Positions 33,559 to 40,049 of a stretch of 40,049 nt of DNA are shown one piece after another. The position numbers were made by a program, and so were the translations under genes. The notes under the pieces were generated by a model. That model searched no databases, had not been told where the DNA came from, and saw only the letters and a program-made list of their open reading frames with translations. This stretch comes from Natrinema hispanicum (GTDB lineage Archaea > Halobacteriota > Halobacteria > Halobacteriales > Natrialbaceae), in NCBI RefSeq assembly GCF_900111485.1, contig NZ_FOIC01000023.1, positions 1 to 40,049 of the forward strand. Reading direction: 5' to 3'. Positions within the stretch are counted from its first letter, which is position 1. Each line of letters begins with the position of its first letter.

Positions 33559-35346
33559 ATGTCCGATACACGAACTGCGACGGCTGCCCTCCTCGTGCTG
33601 ACGTTCGTCGTCTCGTTCTGTAGTTTCGTCTATGAGTTCGTCTACTCCGAACTGCTAACGGTGATGTACGGCGGGACCGTGACGCAGTACGTCATCACCG
33701 TCGGGCTGTACTTCTTCAGCCTCGGCGTCGGCGCTGCGCTCTCAGACGACCTGAATCCCGAGGACTACGGCGGGAACTTCTTTCGAACGGAAGTGCTTCT
33801 CGCTGCCGTCGCTCCCGCGGGCTTTCTGCTCATTGTCGGCCTCAACAGCGTTCGGGTTCCACGAGCCGTTCCACCGGAACTGCTCTGGACAGTCGCACGG
33901 CTGCCCGTCGTCGTCGTCGGCTTTCTCTCGGGATTCGAACTCCCGCTTTTGACCCACATGGTCGACGACCGTGACGACGACGGCACGACAACACCCGCGT
34001 GGATCCATCGCCTCGGCGACCGGCTTCACGACTGGACCGTTACCTGCCTCGGCGTCTTCTGGAACGTCGAGCGCAAGGAAGGGCGACGGAGCGGACTGTC
34101 GGTCGTACTGGCGATGGACTACGTTGGCGGCCTCTGTGGGGCGGTCGTGTACGCCAGACTGCTGTATCCAAGACTGGGACTCATCCCGACGATTTTCGTG
34201 CTCGCGCTGCTCAACGCCGTCGCAGCACTCGCCTTCGTCGGCTACTTCAGCGGCTGGTCGTGGCCGTCGTCCGACAACGATGATCGGAGACTGTTCGGTG
34301 ACTCGACGCCGACACCGCTCGTCGGTCGCGTCCCGAAGACACTGCTCGTCGTCTGTCTGTTGCTGACCGCATCGTACGCGGGCGTCGTGGCTAACCACGA
34401 GACGGCAGACGAGCGACTGTCGGAACTCTACCTCGAGCAGCAAATCGAGAACGAGTATCCCCCGGGCGCGATGAGCGTCGAGATCACCGACCAGGAGACG
34501 ACACGATACCAGCACGTCATCCGTTACGAGCGCACCTGGACCGGTGCCGGGCCGAACCCGCATTTCACTGGGCGCTCCGAACAGTGTCTCCGGCTCGGGT
34601 CGGCAGTCCAACTGTGCGATAGCTGGGCCGATAGCTATCACAACGGCCTCGTCGACGTGCCGATGTCGCTGGTCGACCACGGCCCCGAGACGAAGGTGCT
34701 CGTCGTCGGCGGCGGCGACTGGATCGCCATCGACCATCTCCGACAGTACAACGTCACCGTCGACCACGTCGACCTCGACGCCCAGTTCATGAACATGACG
34801 AAGCACGACCCGTTCTTCCGTCACTGGCACGACGACGCCTACGAGTACGACCGCCTGCAGACGACTGCCACCGACGGCTACCGCTATCTCCAGCAGACGA
34901 ACGAAACGTACGATCTCGTTCTCCTCGACGTCCCAGGTGCGACCGACGACGACCTGCTCACGCTCTATTCGAAGGAGTTCTACCGCTCCGTCCGCCAGCA
35001 TCTCACGGACGACGGCATGATGGTGACGTGGGCGTACTCGGCAGACCGCTATCCCGAACATCACAAAGCGTTCGTGAACACGGTCGGTGCCGCCGGATTC
35101 ACCCGACAACTGCCCTACTGGGCGTGGGAGGACATCGACAGCGACGGCGAGACCGAACGGGTCGAGCGATTCTACGCCTTCGCACCCGGCGGTCGACAGC
35201 CGCTATCCGTCGCCGATGGGACCGCGTACGTCCAGCAGTACCGTGACCGCTATCACGACCGTCAGTGGCACCGTGTCCCCCGCTACCGTGGTGTACGGGT
35301 GAACTCCATTTTCCATCCGAACTACGATGTCCTCGTCGATACCTGA
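33559..35346 (+). CDS. Membrane-anchored spermidine-synthase-like protein
   Basis: A 595-residue protein from the ATG at 33559 (MSDTRTATAALLVL); the open frame back to 33379 overlaps the lipoprotein gene and lacks protein character. The first 275 residues hold about seven membrane helices, for example LTFVVSFCSFVYEFVYSELL, FLLIVGLNSV and VVCLLLTASYAGVV. The C-terminal half is a Rossmann methyltransferase-like SpeE domain: VLVVGGGDW (about 380-388), VDHVDLDAQFMNM, DGYRYLQQTNETYDLVLLDVPG. Classic aminopropyltransferases have GGGDG and an Asp in their polyamine-binding loop; here Gly becomes Trp and the loop reads DVPGATDDD, so the amine acceptor may differ. Membrane SpeE fusions occur in bacterial clusters with DUF2617-type proteins. 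The next gene starts 2 nt after the stop. Confidence 0.82.
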   Translation: MSDTRTATAALLVLTFVVSFCSFVYEFVYSELLTVMYGGTVTQYVITVGLYFFSLGVGAALSDDLNPEDYGGNFFRTEVLLAAVAPAGFLLIVGLNSVRVPRAVPPELLWTVARLPVVVVGFLSGFELPLLTHMVDDRDDDGTTTPAWIHRLGDRLHDWTVTCLGVFWNVERKEGRRSGLSVVLAMDYVGGLCGAVVYARLLYPRLGLIPTIFVLALLNAVAALAFVGYFSGWSWPSSDNDDRRLFGDSTPTPLVGRVPKTLLVVCLLLTASYAGVVANHETADERLSELYLEQQIENEYPPGAMSVEITDQETTRYQHVIRYERTWTGAGPNPHFTGRSEQCLRLGSAVQLCDSWADSYHNGLVDVPMSLVDHGPETKVLVVGGGDWIAIDHLRQYNVTVDHVDLDAQFMNMTKHDPFFRHWHDDAYEYDRLQTTATDGYRYLQQTNETYDLVLLDVPGATDDDLLTLYSKEFYRSVRQHLTDDGMMVTWAYSADRYPEHHKAFVNTVGAAGFTRQLPYWAWEDIDSDGETERVERFYAFAPGGRQPLSVADGTAYVQQYRDRYHDRQWHRVPRYRGVRVNSIFHPNYDVLVDT

Positions 35347-35348
35347 CC

Positions 35349-35927
35349 ATGCCCGAAGACATCCCTCACTCCACCGACGACAGGCCCACAAAACTGTACT
35401 TCGGCTATGCCGATACGACGCCGGAGCTCGAGACACTCGACGTGAAGACCGTCCACCCCGACACGCTGCTCGAGTCGCCGGCGGTGTTTACTGTCATCGG
35501 CGAGTCACACTACGTCGGGCTGCCCACGCTCGGCTTTCACGAACTCTGTTCCTGTCGGCCGGTGTCGCTGGAAACTGCCTACGAGACACCACTGTCAACC
35601 GACGTCGAACGCACGTTTCGCTTCGACGGGGACACCCTTCTCGCGACGACGACTGTCTCGGGTCGACCGATCGACGCGTTCCCCGGCCCCGAGGCGGCAA
35701 CGGTTGCATTCCGGTTTGGTCCTAACGCGTGGACCACGATCTGCGTCGACGAGGCAGGCTACGAAACGTATCACACCTATCCGGAGTACGGACTGGCGCT
35801 TTATACCGAGACGAACCTGCGCCCGCATGCGTCGCGTGCCGGGCGCTCGAGCGACGAACTGACTGACGATACAGTCAACGAGACGACTGCCACCACACCA
35901 CAACAGACCAGCGAACACACACGATGA
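35349..35927 (+). CDS. DUF2617-family protein
   Basis: A 192-residue protein starting 2 nt after the SpeE-like gene. It shows the DUF2617 pattern: TVIGESHYVGLPTLGFHELCSC in the first half, AFPGPEAATVAFRFGPNAW in the middle and YETYHTYPEYGLALYTETN near the end. The last 35 residues are polar and probably disordered. The function of DUF2617 is unknown; I recall it beside SpeE-like, DUF350 and DUF4178 genes in bacteria. Its stop overlaps the next start in an ATGA (35924-35927), so three genes here are translationally chained. An upstream in-frame start at 35265 lies inside the SpeE-like gene and is rejected. Confidence 0.8.
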   Translation: MPEDIPHSTDDRPTKLYFGYADTTPELETLDVKTVHPDTLLESPAVFTVIGESHYVGLPTLGFHELCSCRPVSLETAYETPLSTDVERTFRFDGDTLLATTTVSGRPIDAFPGPEAATVAFRFGPNAWTTICVDEAGYETYHTYPEYGLALYTETNLRPHASRAGRSSDELTDDTVNETTATTPQQTSEHTR

Positions 35928-36880
35928 CAGGTAATTCTACGCAGACGACCTACAACGGTGATGTCACGATCAACGGCTCGGAACGCCCACCGATCGAACT
36001 ACACGACCCTGCCGACGTGTTCGTCACAACAGACGGCGTCGGCGGCGACTTCGAGGTTCGCAACGCAGAGTACGTATTCACACACCAGTCCGTCGACAGC
36101 GGCGTCAGCGTCGCCGATGCGGAGACGACGATCCGTGGCGAGCTCGAGGACGGCTACGTCGAACGGACCGATGGCGACATCCGCATTACCGATACGGAAG
36201 ACGTGTTCGTCGCCACCGACGCTGTCAACGGCGAGTTTTCCGCACCCGGCGCGGAGAACGTCTATACGGACGACATTTCGGCAACAGCGACGCCTGACGA
36301 ATACGACGTCTCGACCGTCGGCTGGCAGCAGTCCGGGCACGCGAGCGATCCATCGGCCGGCGTCTACGCGGTTGGAATGGATCACGAGATCGAACTCGAG
36401 GGGGTGCGGACGGACATCGAACTCTACCTCGTCGGCCACGGCCACCAGGTGTCCGTCGACGGTCGCAGCGCCGACGTTTCCGTTCACTTTCTCGGGTACG
36501 ACAATACCGTCCACGTCGGCCCACATCTCGCGACCAACGTCGTCTCCGATACTGGCTTCGACAACGAAATCGACGCCGAACCGTATCCCGCAGCCGACCT
36601 CATCGAGATGTCCCGCAAGGAGGCATACGCGAACGCGGGATTCGGCCGCCGGAAAGTGACCTTTCAGGTCCCAGCAGACGACGAAAACTGGTGTTCGAAC
36701 TGCGGACGGGATGCCGATGCGATTATCGAACGCCACCAGATGGAGGCGTTCTTCCTCTTTCGTATCCCTGTGTGGACCTACGAGCAAAGTACCAACCCCG
36801 CACAGGAGTGTGAACACTGCTCGCCAAACGTCGTTCACGCCGAACTCTTACCCGAAGAACGGCGGCGAGTTTTCGAGTGA
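35924..36880 (+). CDS. Beta-repeat protein with C-terminal zinc ribbon
   Basis: A 318-residue protein coupled to the DUF2617 gene by an ATGA overlap. Residues 1-215 are short beta-strand repeats: VFVTTDGVGGDFEVRNAEYVF recurs as VFVATDAVNGEFSAPGAENVY, followed by DUF3060-like turns (AVGMDHEIELEGVRTDIELYL, FLGYDNTVHVG) suggesting a beta-helix or toast-rack-like stack. The last 75 residues contain WCSNCGRDADA and QECEHCSPN, two CxxC knuckles about 44 residues apart, separated by a hydrophobic segment (MEAFFLFRIPVWTY). No signal peptide is seen, so it is probably cytoplasmic. It may dock to the membrane proteins of the cluster. No family name is certain. Confidence 0.75.
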   Translation: MTGNSTQTTYNGDVTINGSERPPIELHDPADVFVTTDGVGGDFEVRNAEYVFTHQSVDSGVSVADAETTIRGELEDGYVERTDGDIRITDTEDVFVATDAVNGEFSAPGAENVYTDDISATATPDEYDVSTVGWQQSGHASDPSAGVYAVGMDHEIELEGVRTDIELYLVGHGHQVSVDGRSADVSVHFLGYDNTVHVGPHLATNVVSDTGFDNEIDAEPYPAADLIEMSRKEAYANAGFGRRKVTFQVPADDENWCSNCGRDADAIIERHQMEAFFLFRIPVWTYEQSTNPAQECEHCSPNVVHAELLPEERRRVFE

Positions 36881-36989
36881 CGGTCGTATCCACCGAAACT
36901 ATATAGCACACTGAAATCTATCGTGAGTATGACCGTCATATCGAGAGCTACATCGCGTCAATCGGGGTGTCACGAGGTGGTGCAATAAC
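36881..36989 (+). promoter_or_regulatory. Possible internal promoter of the channel gene
   Basis: The 109-nt gap carries a TATA-like ACTATATAG (about 36899-36907), predicting a start near 36930 and a leader of some 60 nt. The channel gene may thus be expressed with the cluster and also independently. Confidence 0.35.
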
Positions 36990-39326
36990 ATGTCGAAAAA
37001 CGAGCCGAAACCGGCCCTGATGTCATCGTCGGCCTGTCGGTACACGTTCGACCCATCGACGCAGACGGACGCCGAACTCCAGACGACGTGGGAGTGTCCA
37101 CACGAGGCACATCCCGAGAGCGAATACTGCGTGTTCCACATGAGTCGGGATGAACGCGTGGCACACGACGTCACCGCCGACGACATCGTCGATGTCCTCC
37201 AAACGAACCTCGAGTCGCCGGACACCCGCGTCAACGAGTACGTGGGTGCGGACCTGCCACACCTCTCGCTTACGTATCAGGACATCAACGGCTCGACGAA
37301 CCACGTTCTCAATTTCCAGCATGCTGACATCGACGGGCTGGACCTCACCCACGGCCGCCTCGATCAAGGACTCATCCTTCGGGAGGCGACCATCGGGCAG
37401 CTCAAGTTCGAAGACTCGGTCGTTACGGGCGTCGTCGAGGCGAGCGACCTGACCGTCCAGGGAACGGTGACGACCGACGAAGCGACGTTCGAACAGGACG
37501 TGCGACTCGACGGGGCCGTCTTCCACGGTGACGTGGACTGTGATGAGACGACGTTTCGAGGCGATACCACGTTCGAAGCGGCGACGTTCCACGGCGTTGC
37601 TCACTTCCGAAACGTCGAAACCAGTGGCAGTAGTCACGTCCTCGAGGATCACATCTCCTTTGCCGACGCGACGTTTCGCGACGACGCGAGTTTCCGACAG
37701 GCGACGTTCGAGTACGTCACGTTCGAAGGCGCACAGTTCACTGCCGGTTCCGACTTCGAACACACTGATTTCAGTGGTAACGCCCGGTTCGACGGCGCGA
37801 CGTTCCAGCAGATGGCTGACTTCGACGAAGCGCGGTTCGACGACGACGCGAGCTTCGAGGACGTACGCTTCATGCAACTCGCCGAGTTTCGCGGCGTCGA
37901 ATTCAACGGCGGCAGTCGAACCACGAACGACGATGTGACCTTCGAGGGGGCAGTCTTCGAGAGTGAGGCCGACTACAAACTCGCTCACTTCCGATTCGCG
38001 GATTTCAAAGACGCGACGTTCAAAGGACAGGTCAACTTCGATCGGGCAACGTTTACCGCCCGTGCGGACTGCCACCGTGTGCAGGTCGCCGACGAACTCG
38101 ACCTCGCCTGTGCGACCTTCGAAGACGAAGTCGAGTTCAGCGAGAGCAGTTTCGGCGACGACGTCATTGCCGTCGAGACGGAATTTCAGGGCGACGCGAC
38201 GTTCGACGAGGTGACGTTCGACGCTCGAGCGCGATTCGACGAAGCCCGCTTCAACGGAGATGCGAGTTTCTCTGCGGCGACGTTCCACGGGCTCGCCGAG
38301 TTTCGCGGAGCGGTGTTCGAAGGTGAAGCGCGACATCTCGAGGAGAACGCATCGTTTAGGGAGGCCGTCTTCCGAAAAGACGCCGAGTTCGAGGCGGCGA
38401 ACTTCACGAACGTCTCGTTCTGGGACGCGACGTTCCACGGGCGGTGTGACTTCCGGCACGCAATCATCCACGAGTCGGCACAGTTCCGGCTGCTCGATGG
38501 TGAGCGCGATACGTACGTCGATTTCACCGATGCGACGATCAATGGCGGAACGATCTCGCAGGTCGGCGGCGACGCGATTCCGTACGACCTCACGCGGGCA
38601 ACGATCGGCGATATTCAGCTCGAGGGACAAGGGAACGAACACGAACTGCTCGACCACTTCCGGTTTTGTCTGACCGAGTTCGACCACTTCGACTTCAGCA
38701 CTCATCACGCGTATCTCGAGCGCAACGACTGGACGATCCACGATTTCGTCGGCAACAACGCGACCGGCCAGTTTGCTGTCGAGATGAACAACGAAATCAT
38801 CGAGGAAACGTATCGCAAAGCTCAGGACAGCGCCGATGCGGTCGGCGATACGCCTGCAAGCAGGGAGTTCGAGTTCAAACGCTACTACTACAACCGCAAG
38901 ACCAACCTCGACATCATCCGCAGCGAATACTCGCTGAATGCGTTGGGACGCGTCAAAAAGAGCGCAAGCGTCATTCTCAATATGTTCATGCAGGTGACCT
39001 GCGGGTACGGTAATCGACTCCCACGGATTGCTGCGTTCACCTTCCTGTTGCCCGCACTATTCGGGCTGTTATATGCCCTCGGCGGTCCGTTCCTGACTCA
39101 GGCAGGAAGCGTCTTCAACGCGAGTGGGGTCGACAAGACGCCACCGGACGTCCTCTTCGACAGCGTCTACTACAGCTACATCAGCTTCAGTACGGTCGGT
39201 TACGGTGACATCAACCCGCTCGGCCCCGCAGCACGGGTGCTCGCCGCGAGTCAGGGGATGTTGAACGGGTTGTTCTTCACCCTCCTTACGTTCACGCTAT
39301 TCAAGCGCGTGCTCGGTGGGAGTTAA
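36990..39326 (+). CDS. Pentapeptide-repeat protein fused to a two-helix K+-channel pore
   Basis: A 778-residue fusion. The N-terminus has a Cys/His cluster (SACRYTFDP, then WECPHEAHPESEYCVFHMS) like a small zinc finger. Residues about 95-540 are pentapeptide repeats of the F type (ATFRGDTTFEAATF, ARFDDDASFEDVRF), expected to fold as a right-handed square beta-helix of some 20 coils. A helical linker (EETYRKAQDSADAVGD to YYYNRKTNLDIIRSEYSL) leads to a pore module: IAAFTFLLPALFGLLYALGG, the filter SFSTVGYGDINPLG (TVGYGD at about 735-740), and LNGLFFTLLTFTLFKRVL. This is a 2-TM K+-selective pore, so four chains would form a channel gated by the repeat domain. Ligand unknown. The stop is at 39324. 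Confidence 0.87.
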   Translation: MSKNEPKPALMSSSACRYTFDPSTQTDAELQTTWECPHEAHPESEYCVFHMSRDERVAHDVTADDIVDVLQTNLESPDTRVNEYVGADLPHLSLTYQDINGSTNHVLNFQHADIDGLDLTHGRLDQGLILREATIGQLKFEDSVVTGVVEASDLTVQGTVTTDEATFEQDVRLDGAVFHGDVDCDETTFRGDTTFEAATFHGVAHFRNVETSGSSHVLEDHISFADATFRDDASFRQATFEYVTFEGAQFTAGSDFEHTDFSGNARFDGATFQQMADFDEARFDDDASFEDVRFMQLAEFRGVEFNGGSRTTNDDVTFEGAVFESEADYKLAHFRFADFKDATFKGQVNFDRATFTARADCHRVQVADELDLACATFEDEVEFSESSFGDDVIAVETEFQGDATFDEVTFDARARFDEARFNGDASFSAATFHGLAEFRGAVFEGEARHLEENASFREAVFRKDAEFEAANFTNVSFWDATFHGRCDFRHAIIHESAQFRLLDGERDTYVDFTDATINGGTISQVGGDAIPYDLTRATIGDIQLEGQGNEHELLDHFRFCLTEFDHFDFSTHHAYLERNDWTIHDFVGNNATGQFAVEMNNEIIEETYRKAQDSADAVGDTPASREFEFKRYYYNRKTNLDIIRSEYSLNALGRVKKSASVILNMFMQVTCGYGNRLPRIAAFTFLLPALFGLLYALGGPFLTQAGSVFNASGVDKTPPDVLFDSVYYSYISFSTVGYGDINPLGPAARVLAASQGMLNGLFFTLLTFTLFKRVLGGS

Positions 39327-39428
39327 CCCACCCACCGGGGAGAATTGTCTATATGAGATATGCCTTCTTAAATATCAGTGAGAATATTGTAGATAAGAAA
39401 TGATAAATAAATCAACTGCATCTGCTTG

Positions 39429-39563
39429 TTAGACGGCCTGGAGATGTTCCTCCCGGAGTTCGTCGTCCGTGACTTCTTGTCCGTGGACCTCCTTCATGTG
39501 TCTCTGAGCCAGTTCTACCGCCTCTTCTTCGTCTTCCGATTGAATATTGACATCCTCCTCCGG
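39429..39563 (-). pseudogene. C-terminal fragment of a DUF1059 protein
   Basis: On the minus strand the frame ending at TAA 39431-39429 reads IQSEDEEEAVELAQRHMKEV then HGQEVTDDELREEHLQAV. That is the C-terminal half of the small DUF1059 proteins common in haloarchaea (pattern SEDE-E-E ... A-x-x-H-x-K-x-x-H-x-x-x-x-T-D-E-E-x-x). The N-terminal half, normally with a CxxC-like unit, is missing. In its place is the hairpin sequence of an apparent IS200/IS605 right end. No start codon remains except an internal ATG 22 codons before the stop. The gene looks interrupted by the insertion. Confidence 0.5.
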
Positions 39564-39600
39564 CTGAAGCCCGAGGAATCCCGAGCGTTGGGATATTAGG
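39547..39600 (-). mobile_element. Probable right end of an IS200/IS605 (TnpB-type) element
   Basis: Read on the minus strand this stretch has two hairpins in tandem: ATCCC-loop-GGGAT, then TCCTCGGGCT/AGCCGGAGGA (39577-39556, ten pairs with one mismatch, two-base loop), followed by GGATGTCAA. This resembles the terminus of haloarchaeal IS1341/TnpB-type elements as I remember it. The right end is also the 3' scaffold of the omega RNA that guides TnpB. Upstream frames hold no recognisable TnpB, so only the end survives. The DUF1059 fragment resumes directly after it. Confidence 0.45.
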
Positions 39601-39770
39601 GTTTGCAGACTCCCTGTTCTCTCGGTGTAAACCGTCCGCTCTCGCGGTCGAACAGGAAGACTCCGGGCTGTGCCAACCAGCCGTTACTCATATCCCCGGT
39701 CGGGGGACTCTGAGTGTAGCTTCAAGCGTGAGCGTATAACGATATATTCTCTGAACGCGTATCTCACAGA

Positions 39771-40049
39771 ATGGGAGCGAAGAAGTATATCGTTGATCTC
39801 AGCGACGAAGACCGCAAGACGCTCGAACAGTTCACGTCCACTGGTGAACAGAGAGCACAAGAGAACACACGCGCACGCATCCTTCTGAAAGCTGACGACG
39901 GGCTCACTGATGCGACAATCAGTGAGCACGTCGGCTGTCATCCCCAAACTGTCCACAACACGCGCAAAGACTACACTGAACGAGGGCTCGCGGCGATTCA
40001 TCGCCGCAAGCCCGATCGGGAGTACGAACGCAAACTTGATGGCAACGCT
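39771..40049 (+). CDS. IS630-family transposase, N-terminal part (runs off the window)
   Basis: From the ATG at 39771 the frame is open to the last base (93 codons, no stop). The protein begins MGAKKYIVDLSDEDRKTLEQ and contains the N-terminal DNA-binding unit of IS630/Tc1-like transposases: RARILLKADDGLTDATISEHVG followed by CHPQTVHNTRKDYTERGLAAIHRRK, then the KLDG linker. The DDE catalytic domain lies beyond the window. Either a full transposase or the first frame of a split one is possible. The element's left end should be within the roughly 80 A/T-rich bases before 39771, but I cannot fix the terminal repeat without the other end. Confidence 0.78.
   Translation, partial: MGAKKYIVDLSDEDRKTLEQFTSTGEQRAQENTRARILLKADDGLTDATISEHVGCHPQTVHNTRKDYTERGLAAIHRRKPDREYERKLDGNA

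Larger units (their letters stand above)
39327..39770. other. Intergenic region made of mobile-element and gene remnants
   Basis: No complete gene. From left to right it holds an A/T-rich stretch behind the channel gene, a DUF1059 C-terminal fragment, the hairpin end of an IS200/IS605-type element, and A/T-rich sequence ahead of the IS630 transposase. The main parts are listed separately. Confidence 0.5.

Noticed and set aside
1-40049. CRISPR array, tRNA or rRNA genes
   Set aside because: No regularly spaced direct repeats, no tRNA cloverleaf signatures and no rRNA-like conserved blocks were noticed on either strand by eye.

Overview
The window looks like chromosome from a haloarchaeon (class Halobacteria). 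Three things point there. The proteins are strongly acidic and their genes have GC-rich third codon positions. Promoters are archaeal, with A/T-rich TATA-like boxes, several of them about 27 nt ahead of a start codon as in leaderless mRNAs. The gene families are typical: Bat-type HTH-10 regulator, HalOD1, halobacterial winged helices, Tat-type lipoprotein signals. No rRNA, tRNA or CRISPR array was seen.

Left part (1-12621). After a 5'-truncated beta-propeller remnant comes a forward cluster that reads as a three-subunit acetone-carboxylase-type enzyme: a HyuA-like beta subunit, a HyuB-like alpha subunit and a small Cys/His-rich gamma subunit. An AMP-forming acyl-CoA ligase and a methylmalonyl-CoA-epimerase-like VOC protein follow. 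The simplest reading is ATP-dependent carboxylation of a ketone to a beta-keto acid, then CoA activation. Next are an HTH-10 regulator overlapping a divergent UspA-like gene, and a second, stand-alone alpha subunit almost the same as the first in protein but not in codon use.

Middle part (12622-26749). A CPBP membrane protease gene is broken by one in-frame TGA. Then come a secreted glycerophosphodiester phosphodiesterase, an OsmC-like protein and a small zinc-ribbon protein. A tightly overlapped reverse operon holds two TenA paralogs (one with the catalytic Cys, one without), an SSS-family sodium symporter and a 41-residue membrane protein; it is probably a thiamin-precursor salvage unit. 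It is followed by a metal locus: a COG0523 GTPase with an 88-residue partner, convergent with a reverse operon znuA - 73-residue ORF - znuC - znuB - FAD oxidoreductase. The ZnuA has an extra beta-rich domain set between two His-rich stretches. A CxxC carboxymuconolactone-decarboxylase-family protein follows.

Right part (26750-40049). Regulatory genes come first: a winged helix, an Lrp/AsnC regulator, HalOD1, a four-PAS histidine kinase and a response regulator with its HTH ahead of its receiver. The most unusual block is 32796-39326: a Tat lipoprotein, a membrane-anchored spermidine-synthase-like protein, a DUF2617 protein, a beta-repeat protein with a zinc ribbon, and a pentapeptide-repeat protein fused to a K+-channel pore. 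DUF2617, SpeE-like proteins and channels are known to me as neighbours in bacterial gene clusters, so this may be a haloarchaeal, membrane-centred version of that poorly understood system. The right edge is mobile-element debris: a DUF1059 gene cut by what looks like the right end of an IS200/IS605 TnpB-type element, then the start of an IS630-family transposase running off the window.
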